From: an uncultured Eubacteriales bacterium | Lineage (GTDB): Bacteria; Bacillota; Clostridia; Oscillospirales; Acutalibacteraceae | Direction of reading: 5' to 3' | Length of the DNA: 64,000 nucleotides | Assembly (NCBI GenBank): GCA_934445035.1 | Contig: CAKSDI010000004.1 | Coordinates: forward strand, 62,001 to 126,000 | Shown: one piece after another, positions 41,974 to 50,747 of the stretch | Position numbering within the stretch: the first letter of the stretch is position 1 | How the letters are laid out: each line of letters opens with the position of its first letter | The notes under the pieces: generated by a model | What the model saw: the letters and a program-made list of their open reading frames with translations, nothing else | Database searches by the model: none | Told to the model about the DNA's origin: nothing | Translations under genes and position numbers: made by a program

Positions 41974-42499
41974 GCTTTGAAACGGGCAGCCCGACGACAT
42001 TATAATAATCGCCGCTTATTTTCTCAACGAAAAGCGCGCCCTTATCCTGAATTCCGTAGCTCCCCGCCTTATCGAGCGGATCGGAGTTTTCAATATAATC
42101 TCTAATCTGCGAAACGGATAAGTTTTTGAATTTAACGGCGGTTTTAACGCTGAATGATTTTTTCACTTTTCCTTTTATAACCGCGCAGCCTGTTATCACG
42201 AAATGCTCTTTTCCCGAAAGAGAAAGGAGCATTTTTTCGGCATCCTGTTTATCTTTCGGCTTGCCGAGAAGTTTTTTATCGAGAAACACTGCGGTGTCCG
42301 CTCCGATCACGGTATCTTCGGGGTGCAAGGCGGCTACCGCCTCCGCTTTTTTAAGCGCAAGGAATTCGGGAGCTTTTAAAATATCTTGATCATCGGGGAT
42401 GATTTCCGGAATATTTTCCGATATACACGAAAAATCCTCGGTTATAAGCTTTAAAAGCTCTTTTCTTCTCGGGCTTAAGGAGGCTAAAATAATACCCAT
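41945..42499 (-). CDS. maf: Maf-type nucleoside triphosphate pyrophosphatase
   Basis: It hydrolyses modified or canonical nucleoside triphosphates (dTTP/UTP group). Motifs are IILASLSPRRKELLKLI at the N terminus, VIGADTAVFLDKKLLGKPKD and DPLDKAGSYGIQDKGALFVEKISGDYYNVVGLP. The 184 residues are normal. It starts one base inside the guaB stop region and is likely co-transcribed with guaB. Confidence 0.94.
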   Translation of the reverse strand: MGIILASLSPRRKELLKLITEDFSCISENIPEIIPDDQDILKAPEFLALKKAEAVAALHPEDTVIGADTAVFLDKKLLGKPKDKQDAEKMLLSLSGKEHFVITGCAVIKGKVKKSFSVKTAVKFKNLSVSQIRDYIENSDPLDKAGSYGIQDKGALFVEKISGDYYNVVGLPVSKLSDVLNSFF

Positions 42500-44001
42500 T
42501 ATTTTATAGCCTTGCTTTCTTTCTGAATAACATCGTGCGCGCCGCCCTCTACGATACTTGTTGCGCTGACTAATGTTAATTTTGCTTTTTTCTGCAGTTC
42601 TTCAATGCTTAATGCTCCGCAGTTGCACATAGTGGATTTTACCTTGCTGAGCGTTACTTCGACATTATCCTTAAGCTTACCGGCATACGGAACATAGGAA
42701 TCGACGCCCTCTTCAAAAGAAAGCTTTTTATCGCCTCCGAGGTCATAGCGCTGCCAATTCCTTGCGCGGTTGGAGCCCTCGCCCCAATATTCCTTATAAT
42801 AGGTGCCGCCGATATTTACCTTATTCGTCGGGCTTTCATCAAATCTTGCGAAATATCTTCCGAGCATAATAAAATCGGCGCCCATAGCTAAAGCTAAGGT
42901 GATATGGTGATCGTAAACTATTCCGCCGTCAGAGCAGACGGGAACATAAATGCCTGTTTCCTTAAAATATTCATCTCTTGCTTTGCAGACTTCGATAAGC
43001 GCCGTTGCCTGACCTCTGCCTATTCCCTTTGTTTCGCGGGTAATGCAGATAGAGCCTCCGCCTATGCCTACTTTAACGAAATCCGCTCCGCATTCGGCTA
43101 AAAATCTGAAGCCCTCCGCGTCTACCACATTTCCTGCTCCGACCTTTACCGTATCGCCGTAGGTATCTCTTATCCATTTAATAGTGAATTTCTGCCAATC
43201 GGAAAAGCCCTCGGAGGAATCTATGCAGAGCACATCGGCTCCCGCGCTTACGAGCGCCGGCACGCGCTGCTCATAATCTCTTGTATTAATTCCCGCTCCG
43301 ACAACATATCTTTTAGAAGAGTCCAAAAGCTCGTTCGGGTTTTGCTTATGAGTATCGTAGTCTTTTCTGAAAACGAAGCAGCAAAGCCTGTTTTTATCGT
43401 CGATTATAGGAAGAGAATTAAGCTTATTATCCCAGATAATATCGTTTGCCTCTTTAAGCGAGGTGCCCTCGGGAGCTGTTATGAGCTTTGAAAAAGGAGT
43501 CATAAAATTCTTGACCTTTTCATCGCTTGACATTCGGCTAACTCTGTAATCGCGGCTTGTAACTATGCCTAAAAGCTCGCCTTTATCCGTTCCGTCGCTG
43601 GTTACCGCAACCGTGGAATGGCCTGTTTCTTCTTTAAGCTTTAAAATATCCGCGAGAGTGCCTTCGGGCGAAATATTAGAGTCGCTTTTAACAAAGCCTG
43701 CTTTATAGGATTTTGCACGGCTTACCATTGCCGCCTCGTCTTCAATAGACTGCGAGCCGTAAATAAACGAAACTCCGCCCTCTGTAGCCAATGCGACGGC
43801 AAGCTTATCGCCTGAAACCGACTGCATTATCGCAGATACGAGCGGAATATTCATAACTATCGGGCATTTTTCACCCTTTTTGAATTTAACAAGAGGAGTT
43901 TTCAAAGATACATTCGCCGGAACACAGTCTTTTGAAGAGTAACCGGGAATGAGAAGATATTCGTTAAAAGTGTGAGATTGTTCGTTGATAAAAATAGCCA
44001 T
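42499..44001 (-). CDS. guaB: IMP dehydrogenase
   Basis: It oxidises IMP to XMP, the committed step to GTP. A TIM barrel is interrupted by two CBS domains (HSTVAVTSDGTDKGELLGIVTSRD, then FMTPFSKLITAPEGTSLKEANDII). The catalytic Cys is in VGIGGGSICITRETKGIGRGQ near residue 317, with CSDGGIVYDHHITLALAMGADFIMLG after it. The flap region includes EYWGEGSNRARNWQRY, which differs from the common bacterial form and resembles the group with an extended flap. The 500 residues are normal. A TTGACA-17-TAGAAT promoter stands upstream. Confidence 0.93.
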   Translation of the reverse strand: MAIFINEQSHTFNEYLLIPGYSSKDCVPANVSLKTPLVKFKKGEKCPIVMNIPLVSAIMQSVSGDKLAVALATEGGVSFIYGSQSIEDEAAMVSRAKSYKAGFVKSDSNISPEGTLADILKLKEETGHSTVAVTSDGTDKGELLGIVTSRDYRVSRMSSDEKVKNFMTPFSKLITAPEGTSLKEANDIIWDNKLNSLPIIDDKNRLCCFVFRKDYDTHKQNPNELLDSSKRYVVGAGINTRDYEQRVPALVSAGADVLCIDSSEGFSDWQKFTIKWIRDTYGDTVKVGAGNVVDAEGFRFLAECGADFVKVGIGGGSICITRETKGIGRGQATALIEVCKARDEYFKETGIYVPVCSDGGIVYDHHITLALAMGADFIMLGRYFARFDESPTNKVNIGGTYYKEYWGEGSNRARNWQRYDLGGDKKLSFEEGVDSYVPYAGKLKDNVEVTLSKVKSTMCNCGALSIEELQKKAKLTLVSATSIVEGGAHDVIQKESKAIK

Positions 44002-44030
44002 TTCAAAAACTCCTTTTAAATATTTTTATA

Positions 44031-44059
44031 ATTCTACCAAAACGGCGCTAATATGTCAA
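44031..44059 (-). promoter_or_regulatory. guaB-maf promoter
   Basis: TTGACA (44054-44059), 17 bases, TAGAAT (44031-44036) on the minus strand. Confidence 0.75.
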
Positions 44060-44065
44060 TAACAA

Positions 44066-44103
44066 AATTCGGCGCGGTGAAAAATCACACCGCACCGAAT
44101 AAA
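44066..44103 (-). terminator. Terminator of the SLOG/HTH pair
   Basis: ATTCGGTGCGGTG pairs with CACCGCGCCGAAT on the minus strand and is followed by TTTTGTT. It stops just before the guaB promoter. Confidence 0.8.
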
Positions 44104-44104
44104 A

Positions 44105-44698
44105 TTATTTTGCTCTTTTCATTAAAAACCATAAAAGCGTTAAAATCTCAAGAACGCCTGCCACGGCGAAAATCAGGTTAAGCGACTGAACTCCGCCCGT
44201 GAAATAAGTTATAATAATATAAATGCAGGAAACTACCGACCATATTATCGCCGATACAGATAAAAATTTGCACAGCTTATTCCACCAAAGGCAGGAAAAC
44301 ACCGTGAAAACTATCGAGCTTATCGGGAAGGCATAAACGAAAAACTGCCAGCTCGGGAAATTGTGAAGGCTTAAGCTGAAAACGAAATAAAGAATAGTTG
44401 CAATAAGCCAAACAAGGCCTGCCGAAAGCGCGGTGATTATAATTTTATTGCGGTAAAGAATAGGTCTTTTGATTTTCTTTTCGCCGATCATATCGTCAAC
44501 CGTTACGCCGAAAAGATCGGCGATGCAGGCGATAATATAAAGATCGGGCAATCCCTCTCCTCTTTCCCACTTTGATACCGATTTGTCGGAATAATTGAGT
44601 TTTGCGGCAAGCTCAAGTTGAGTGAGCCCGAGGTCGCGGCGGTAACAAGCAAGATTATGGGAAAAATTTTCCCGTATCTTTTCTTCGGTTATTTCCAT
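44105..44698 (-). CDS. XRE-family HTH protein with four membrane helices
   Basis: The 197-residue protein begins with an XRE helix-turn-helix (NLACYRRDLGLTQLELAAKLNYSDKSVSKWERGEGLPDLYIIACIADLFGVTVDDMI, residues 13-70). Four hydrophobic helices fill residues 85-192. This fusion suggests a DNA-binding regulator held at the membrane that answers a membrane or cell-envelope signal. It overlaps the SLOG gene upstream by 10 bases, so the two are made together. The signal and targets are unknown. Confidence 0.85.
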   Translation of the reverse strand: MEITEEKIRENFSHNLACYRRDLGLTQLELAAKLNYSDKSVSKWERGEGLPDLYIIACIADLFGVTVDDMIGEKKIKRPILYRNKIIITALSAGLVWLIATILYFVFSLSLHNFPSWQFFVYAFPISSIVFTVFSCLWWNKLCKFLSVSAIIWSVVSCIYIIITYFTGGVQSLNLIFAVAGVLEILTLLWFLMKRAK

Positions 44699-45222
44699 AA
44701 AAGATCTCCGTTCGTTTCGTTAAGATTGATGATAGCTCGCCCGAGGCCGGCGGCATAATTGAGCGTGTTCCTCGTACCTCCGGATTTTCCGTCGTACCAG
44801 GTGAGCACATAGTCGCTCATTCGGACCATCAGCTCGTTCCTCCGCTGATAGCAGCGGTCAAAATAAACATCAGACATTAAAATCGCCTCGTCGGCATTTT
44901 CAAGCAGACGGTCATATCTCTTTTTCCATTCTCCTGTAAAAGTTTCAGACTGGCCTTTAAACGGCAATACCGCCGTGAGCTTTATAAGCGCCCTGTCCTT
45001 ATAAGCATTTTTAAGCAACAGCACCGATTCTCCGCAGAGAATATCGAAGCCCATTGCCATTCCGCAGTAAAAATTAAAACAATTATCGTTCGCAAGATCA
45101 AATAGAGTGGATAGAATGGAGTTTGACAATTTAGTGAATTCTTTATTGTTTTCTTTAAACGGGAAAGGGAACTTAAAAGGCCTATAACCTGTGAAACAAC
45201 AGGAGGCAAACCCTTCGTTCAT
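44689..45222 (-). CDS. SLOG-family (YpsA/DUF1273-like) protein
   Basis: The 177-residue Rossmann-like protein has the SLOG hallmark CCFTGYRPFKF at the N terminus, FYCGMAMGFDILCGE near residue 55, and the late motif VLTWYDGKSGGTRNTLNYAAGLGRAIINL. SLOG proteins are predicted to bind or cleave nucleotide-derived ligands and occur in stress and conflict settings. It is encoded just upstream of a membrane-anchored HTH regulator and overlaps it. The ligand is not known. Confidence 0.85.
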   Translation of the reverse strand: MNEGFASCCFTGYRPFKFPFPFKENNKEFTKLSNSILSTLFDLANDNCFNFYCGMAMGFDILCGESVLLLKNAYKDRALIKLTAVLPFKGQSETFTGEWKKRYDRLLENADEAILMSDVYFDRCYQRRNELMVRMSDYVLTWYDGKSGGTRNTLNYAAGLGRAIINLNETNGDLLWK

Positions 45223-45377
45223 AATACACCTCTTGCAATAATAATTTTGCGGTGATCTATTATTATAATAACATATAAATAAATTTATTTCAATGAATAA
45301 AATTTAAACTTTACGGTTGACTTTAAAAAGAATTTGATTTATTATAATTACAATATTGCGGCGGGGGGCTGATTTTT

Positions 45378-45866
45378 ATAGACGCTATAGATTTGAAACT
45401 GATAACTTTGCTTCAGAAAAACGCGAGAACTCCTTTAAAAGAGCTTGCAAAGCAGGTTTATTTATCCTCTCCGGCAACTGCCGCGAGAATAGAGCGATTG
45501 GAAAAAGACGGAATAATTTCTTCTTATGAGGCAAAGATCGACTTAAAAACTGTGGGACTGCCTATCACGGCTTTTATCAACCTTGATTTAGAGCCTGAGC
45601 AAAAGCCCTCTTTTTATCCTTTTATAAGAAAGCACCCGAATGTGATAGAATGCTCCTGTGTTACGGGCAGATATTCACAGCTTATAAAGGTCGCTTTTGA
45701 AAGCACCGAGGCTTTAGATACTTTTATCGGCGAGCTTAACGCTTTCGGCCATACCGAAACGCAGATAGCATTTTCCACTCCTAAGCCTCCGACGGGGATA
45801 GGTCTTGAAGAAATAGAAACCGCAAAGCTTGAAAAAGAGGAAGAGAATAAAAGCGGTACGGTTTAA
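45378..45866 (+). CDS. Lrp/AsnC-family regulator, likely with a non-canonical start
   Basis: An AsnC-type helix-turn-helix (TLLQKNARTPLKELAKQVYLSSPATAARIERLEKDGIISSY) is followed by the RAM ligand domain. The first standard start in frame is TTG 45393, 24 bases from the only ribosome binding site (GGGGGG, 45363-45368). The codons before it, ATA GAC GCT ATA GAT, continue the family N terminus (xDAIDLKLI), so translation probably starts at ATA 45378, nine bases from that site, giving 162 residues. An ATT at 45372 is another option. Family function is amino acid-responsive gene control; targets are unknown. Confidence 0.85.
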   Translation: MDAIDLKLITLLQKNARTPLKELAKQVYLSSPATAARIERLEKDGIISSYEAKIDLKTVGLPITAFINLDLEPEQKPSFYPFIRKHPNVIECSCVTGRYSQLIKVAFESTEALDTFIGELNAFGHTETQIAFSTPKPPTGIGLEEIETAKLEKEEENKSGTV

Positions 45867-45872
45867 CAGTAT

Positions 45873-45910
45873 ATAAAACCCGGCTCTTAATTTAAAGAGC
45901 CGGGTTTTTC
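45873..45910. terminator. Bidirectional terminator
   Basis: AAAACCCGGCTCTT pairs with AAGAGCCGGGTTTT around an AATTTA-type loop, with a T-run after it. Confidence 0.92.
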
Positions 45911-47517
45911 TATTTTTTAGAGTCCATTTTATCGCAAAGCGCGGTTATCTGATCTGCAAATTTAGCCATATCCTTATTTGCCATTTCATTCGATGATTTT
46001 GCGATAGATAAAAGCCTTTTTGCCGCGTCGAGCAGTCTTTGATAAACGGTGGCAGCTCTCGCTCTTCCGGGAGATACCGATTTTTCGATCCTGACGATTT
46101 TGCCTTTAGCCGTGCAGGTATCCGATATAAGATCGAATTCATCGCCGCTGTAGGGCGCTGTTGCTAAAACGCCTAAAGTTTTTGAGGCAAGCTCCGCAAA
46201 GCTGTCGCACACTGTATCGTTGCCGTGGTTTACAAAAATGTGTTTCGGCTTTTCGCTTAATTTTTCAAGCCAGGATAAAAGCATATCGCGGTCGGCATGG
46301 CCACTTATCCCGTGGAGAGTTTCAATTTTCGCATTGACGGTTATCTCCTCGCCGAAGAGCTTGACGCTCTTTACGCCGTCGATAAGCTTTCTTCCTATCG
46401 TGCCCTCCGCCTGATATCCGACGAACAGAATAGTAGAATCGCTTCTCCAAAGATTGTGTTTTAAATGGTGCCTTATTCTTCCTGCCTCGCACATTCCGGA
46501 GGCCGAAAGGATCACTTTCGGTCTTTGATCAAAATTTATCATTTTAGAATCGTCGGAAGTAACGGAAAGATTAAGATCGGGGAACTTGATCGGGTCTATG
46601 CCGCGGCTTAAAAGGTCAAGCGTTTCCTCGTCGTAATAATCGGTAAGACCGCTTGAATAAATACCGGTTGCCTCCACTGCGAGCGGACTGTCCACAAATA
46701 CGGGGAAATCCGAGGGAGAGGTCAGCTTTTGCTCTTTTATAATTCTTAAAAGATATAAAAGCTCCTGCGTTCTTCCCACCGCAAAAGAGGGGATCACAAC
46801 ATTTCCGCCTCTTTTAAAGGTATCGTTTATCACATTTGCGAGCGCCGAAACATAATCGGGGCGCTCGCCGTGGAGCCGATCGCCGTAGGTCGATTCGATT
46901 ATAACATAATCGGCACTATCGGGTGTTTGAGGATCGCGGATAAGGGGTCTGTCGATATTTCCGAGATCTCCCGAAAAAAGCAGGGTGCGGGTAATTCCGT
47001 CTTCCAAAACAGTGAGATTTATCGAGGAAGAGCCTAAAAGGTGGCCCGCGTCGGTAAAGCAGGCGGTAACTCCGCTTATCACCTCAAAGCTTTCTTTATA
47101 AGAAACGGGGGAAAATAGCTTTATTGCCGCCTCGGCGTCATTTATCGTATAAACGGGGACATATTCCTGCGTTCCCGCTCTTTTTGCCTTTCTGTTGCGC
47201 CATTCGGCTTCGAATTCCTGAATATGCGCGGAATCTCTGAGCATTATTTCGCAGAGCTTATAAGTAGCTTCAGTTGCGAAAATTTTGCCCTTAAAGCCTT
47301 TTGCCGCGAGGGCGGGGAGCATTCCCGAGTGATCGATATGCGCGTGAGTCAAAAGCACGGCGTCGATCTCGTTTGCAGGAAAAGGCAGTTCGCAGTTTTC
47401 ATAAATATCCTCGCCCTGTTCCATTCCGCAGTCGATAAGAATGTTTTTCCCGTTCACAGTAAGCAGAGAGCAGGAGCCCGTTACTTCGTGAGCGGCGCCT
47501 AAAAAGGTGAGTTTCAT
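45910..47517 (-). CDS. Metallo-beta-lactamase/beta-CASP RNase-like protein
   Basis: The 535-residue protein has the zinc motif HAHIDHSG near residue 58, DAGHLLGSSS, FSGDLGN, the beta-CASP motif region VVIPSFAVGRTQELLYLL, SASGMCEAGRIRHHL and LHGISGHADRDMLLSWL, then a late His in HIFVNHGNDTVCDSF. These mark a CPSF/RNase J-like RNA-processing nuclease. A helical C-terminal extension of about 70 residues lacks the RNase J C-terminal domain. It is the first convergent gene after the Lrp terminator and precedes a DMT gene only by 11 bases. Confidence 0.9.
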   Translation of the reverse strand: MKLTFLGAAHEVTGSCSLLTVNGKNILIDCGMEQGEDIYENCELPFPANEIDAVLLTHAHIDHSGMLPALAAKGFKGKIFATEATYKLCEIMLRDSAHIQEFEAEWRNRKAKRAGTQEYVPVYTINDAEAAIKLFSPVSYKESFEVISGVTACFTDAGHLLGSSSINLTVLEDGITRTLLFSGDLGNIDRPLIRDPQTPDSADYVIIESTYGDRLHGERPDYVSALANVINDTFKRGGNVVIPSFAVGRTQELLYLLRIIKEQKLTSPSDFPVFVDSPLAVEATGIYSSGLTDYYDEETLDLLSRGIDPIKFPDLNLSVTSDDSKMINFDQRPKVILSASGMCEAGRIRHHLKHNLWRSDSTILFVGYQAEGTIGRKLIDGVKSVKLFGEEITVNAKIETLHGISGHADRDMLLSWLEKLSEKPKHIFVNHGNDTVCDSFAELASKTLGVLATAPYSGDEFDLISDTCTAKGKIVRIEKSVSPGRARAATVYQRLLDAAKRLLSIAKSSNEMANKDMAKFADQITALCDKMDSKK

Positions 47518-47528
47518 AAATAGACCTC

Positions 47529-48464
47529 CTATGCTTTTTTATTAAAAAGGATTTCGGGTATCTGTGCGATTATTATGGCTATAAATACAAGCGTGCAGCC
47601 GATAATTTGCAAAAAAGTCAGCGTCTGACCTAAAATTATCCAGCCTCCGAGAGCTCCGAAAACGCTTTCAAGGCTCATAGTAAGCGAGGCAACAGCCGGC
47701 TCGGCATATTTCTGACCTATTATCTGAAGAGTATAAGCCACTCCGCTTGACATTATTCCTAAGAATAAAATAGGAATTATAGCCGCGATTATATTTTCGG
47801 GGTTAAACGGATCGGTTTCGAATATAAGAGAGGTTATAAGAGATACTATCGCGCAGACTGAAAACTGGATCATCGAAAGCCTTATTCCGCCGACCTCATT
47901 GCAGAATTTATCTACAGAAAGCACATGAAGTGAAAAGCTTAGCGCACAGGCAAGCATTAATATATCGCCGATATTAAAGCCTCCGAGGCCTGCTGTGCAG
48001 AGCAAATATGCGCCAAAGAGGGCAATAACGGTGGATACCCATATTATAGGCGAAACCTTTCTTTTAAAAAACAGTGAAAGAATAGGAACTATAACGACAT
48101 ATAAAGCCGTTAAGAAAGCGCCTCTTGCCGAGCCTCCGGGAAGACCGTGCTTTTCATAATATGTAAGCCCCATCTGCTGTAGATTTATAGATAGCCAAAG
48201 CATAATTCCGCATATAATTCCGCCTTTTGCGACGAGGGAATTGGGAGCGGTTTTTGAAACGAATATTTTTTCCCCTAATTTGATTTTTCTAAAGCACATA
48301 AGCAATAAAAGCATTATTGCTCCGATAAACGATCTTATCGCATTAAATGCGAAAGGGGGGATTTTTGAAGCCGCGTCCGACTGAGCGACGAACGCTATTC
48401 CCCAGATAAACGCGGTGACAAGGAGAATAAGACCGCCCTTTAAATTATTTGTTTTCTTTTCCAT
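47529..48464 (-). CDS. DMT/EamA-family permease
   Basis: The 311-residue protein with ten helices has two EamA repeats (LKGGLILLVTAFIWGIAFVAQSDA and later FLGIMSSGVAYTLQIIGQKYAEPAVASLTMSLESVFGALGGWIILGQ). The second quoted region is the conserved repeat end. Substrate unknown. It starts four bases after the tex stop and likely shares its transcript with tex and the nuclease. Confidence 0.9.
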   Translation of the reverse strand: MEKKTNNLKGGLILLVTAFIWGIAFVAQSDAASKIPPFAFNAIRSFIGAIMLLLLMCFRKIKLGEKIFVSKTAPNSLVAKGGIICGIMLWLSINLQQMGLTYYEKHGLPGGSARGAFLTALYVVIVPILSLFFKRKVSPIIWVSTVIALFGAYLLCTAGLGGFNIGDILMLACALSFSLHVLSVDKFCNEVGGIRLSMIQFSVCAIVSLITSLIFETDPFNPENIIAAIIPILFLGIMSSGVAYTLQIIGQKYAEPAVASLTMSLESVFGALGGWIILGQTLTFLQIIGCTLVFIAIIIAQIPEILFNKKA

Positions 48465-48468
48465 TTAC

Positions 48469-50622
48469 TTAAGTTTCCTTTTTCATTGTAAGAGATATTC
48501 TGTTTTTTTCTTTATCTACGGATAAAACGCGGACTTTGACCGACTGCCCTACCTTTAAAACATCGAGCGGGTGCTTGATGAATTTATCGGATATCTGCGA
48601 AATATGCACAAGTCCGTCTTCGTGAACGCCTATATCCACGAATGCTCCAAAATCTATGATATTGCGCACGGTGCCCATAAGCTCCATACCAGGCTTCAGA
48701 TCGTCAAGTGTGAGAACATCCTGCCTTAACATAGGCTTTTCAATTTCGTCACGCGGATCGCGCCAAGGCTTTTCAAGCTCCGATAGAATATCGCTCAGCG
48801 TGATCTTTCCCACGCCTAATTTCTCGGCGATATCGTTCTCGCCCAAAGCCTTGATCTTTTCCGAGATGTTTTTTATTTTTCGCTCTTTTATATCGTCTTT
48901 TTTAAATCCGCAGAGCTTTAGGATATTTTCCGCCGTTTTATAGCTTTCGGGGTGCACGGCGGTTTGATCGAGCGGCTCGCTGCCGTCTTCTATCCTTAAA
49001 AATCCGGCGCACTGCTCATAGGCTTTTAAGCCTAATTTCGGCACTTTTTTAAGTTCTTTTCGTGAGGAAAATTTTCCGCTCTCCTCTCGGAAAGAAACTA
49101 TATTTGCTGCAACTGCGGAATTTATTCCTGCAATTTTTGAAAGCAGGGGAGCGGAGGCTGTGTTTAAATTGACTCCTACCGAGTTTACGCATTCCTCCAC
49201 CACGCCGTCAAGCGCGGCGCTTAATTCCTTTTGCGGCATATCGTGCTGATACTGCCCCACGCCTATCGATTTAGGATCTATTTTTACAAGCTCGCTTAAA
49301 GGATCTTCAAGTCTTCTCGCAATAGATACGGCGCTTCTTAAAGATACATCATATTCCGGGAATTCCTCCGCTGCAAGCTTTGACGCGGAATAAACGCTTG
49401 CTCCCGCCTCGCTTACTATCGCATAGGAAATATCTTTTCTGTCAAGATCCTTTATAAGCTTTGCCGCGAAAGCCTCGGTTTCTCTTCCTGCTGTTCCGTT
49501 GCCTATGGCTATGAGAGTAGCGCCGTGCTTAAGAATTAAGGATTTTAAAATTTTACTTGCCTCTTCGGTCTTGTTGTGCGGAGGTGCAGGATAGATAACG
49601 GCGGTATCGAGCACTTTGCCCGTTTCGTCTACCACCGCGACCTTACAGCCTGTTCTGTAACCGGGATCAAGACCTATAGTCACTCTCCCTTTCACGGGCG
49701 GCTGCATAAGAAGCTGCCTTAAATTCGCCTCAAAAACTTTCATTGCCGATTCGCTTGCCTTTAGGGTAAGCTCGTTTCTTATCTCTCTTTCAAGGCTTGG
49801 GAAAATAAGCCTTGAATAAGCGTCTGCCGCGCAATTTGAAAGAAAATCTTTATAAGGCGAATTTTCTTTTAAAATAACCTTTTCGATTATAAAAAGCGCT
49901 TTATCTTTATCGAAATCTATGCCGACCTTTAAAAATTCCTCTTTTTCTCCCCTGTTTATCGCTAAAATTCTATGCCCCGGGATCTTAGAAACAGGCTCGC
50001 GGTAATCTTCGTAAGAGGAATATACCCCACAGTCCTCTTTGGCTTTTTTCGAGCATAAAAACGCGTTTTTAAAAGCGACGAATCTAAGCCTTTTTCTTAT
50101 TTCGGCATTAAAGGAAATATTTTCGGCAATAATATCCGAGGCGCCCGAAAGCGCGTCTTCAATTGATAAAATGCCGAGTTCTTCATTTATGTATTTCTGC
50201 GCTTCTTTGTTTAAGTCCCCGCCGGGATACTTCTGATCATATATCAGATCGGCAAGGGGAGCAAGCCCTGATTCGCGCGCTTTATCAGCCCTTGTTTTTT
50301 TCTTCTTTTTAAAGGGGAGATAAATATCCTCAAGCTCGCTTAAAGTTAATGCAGAGTCGATACTAAGAGTTAGCTCATCGGTAAGTTTCGAGCATTCGGC
50401 TGCGGCTTTTTTGATTTTCTCGCGCATTTCGTCTAAGCTTCTTAAATAAGAAAGGCGGTCCGCAAAAGAGCGGAGCACCTGATCGTTCATAGAGCCGGTC
50501 ATTTCTTTTCTGTACCTTGCGATAAAGGGCACGGTATTCTTATCGTCAAGCAGAGTAACAATGTTATCCGTGGTTTTTTGAGATACTCCGAATTCCTCGG
50601 AAAGAGTTTTTATTATATCCAT
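48469..50622 (-). CDS. tex: Tex-family RNA-binding transcription accessory protein
   Basis: The 717-residue protein has the order of Tex: helical N-terminal domain (FIARYRKEMTGSMNDQVLR), YqgF RNase H-like core (TIGLDPGYRTGCKVAVVDETGKVL), helix-hairpin-helix (NLNTASAPLLSKIAGINSAVAANIV) and a C-terminal S1 domain (LKPGMELMGTVRNIIDFGAFVDIGVHEDGLVHISQ). Tex binds nucleic acid and affects transcription and, in pathogens, toxin expression; its exact role is open. It is the first gene of a minus-strand run. Confidence 0.95.
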   Translation of the reverse strand: MDIIKTLSEEFGVSQKTTDNIVTLLDDKNTVPFIARYRKEMTGSMNDQVLRSFADRLSYLRSLDEMREKIKKAAAECSKLTDELTLSIDSALTLSELEDIYLPFKKKKKTRADKARESGLAPLADLIYDQKYPGGDLNKEAQKYINEELGILSIEDALSGASDIIAENISFNAEIRKRLRFVAFKNAFLCSKKAKEDCGVYSSYEDYREPVSKIPGHRILAINRGEKEEFLKVGIDFDKDKALFIIEKVILKENSPYKDFLSNCAADAYSRLIFPSLEREIRNELTLKASESAMKVFEANLRQLLMQPPVKGRVTIGLDPGYRTGCKVAVVDETGKVLDTAVIYPAPPHNKTEEASKILKSLILKHGATLIAIGNGTAGRETEAFAAKLIKDLDRKDISYAIVSEAGASVYSASKLAAEEFPEYDVSLRSAVSIARRLEDPLSELVKIDPKSIGVGQYQHDMPQKELSAALDGVVEECVNSVGVNLNTASAPLLSKIAGINSAVAANIVSFREESGKFSSRKELKKVPKLGLKAYEQCAGFLRIEDGSEPLDQTAVHPESYKTAENILKLCGFKKDDIKERKIKNISEKIKALGENDIAEKLGVGKITLSDILSELEKPWRDPRDEIEKPMLRQDVLTLDDLKPGMELMGTVRNIIDFGAFVDIGVHEDGLVHISQISDKFIKHPLDVLKVGQSVKVRVLSVDKEKNRISLTMKKET

Positions 50623-50690
50623 ATATTCGCTCCGGGTAAATTTCTTAAATATATTGTATCATATCCTTTTATATTATTCAAATAATATTA

Positions 50691-50719
50691 TTGATTTTTT
50701 TACCCGAAGATTGTATAAT
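50691..50719 (+). promoter_or_regulatory. SmsCB promoter
   Basis: TTGATT (50691-50696), 17 bases, TATAAT (50714-50719). This places an upstream in-frame TTG inside the -35 box and confirms the start at ATG 50748. Confidence 0.7.
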
Positions 50720-50747
50720 TTATTTATTGAAATTTTTGGAGGCAGTT

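Noticed and set aside
50691..50747. Extended N terminus of the SufC-like ATPase
   Set aside because: The first codon is the -35 box of its promoter; GGAGG precedes ATG 50748, where homology begins.
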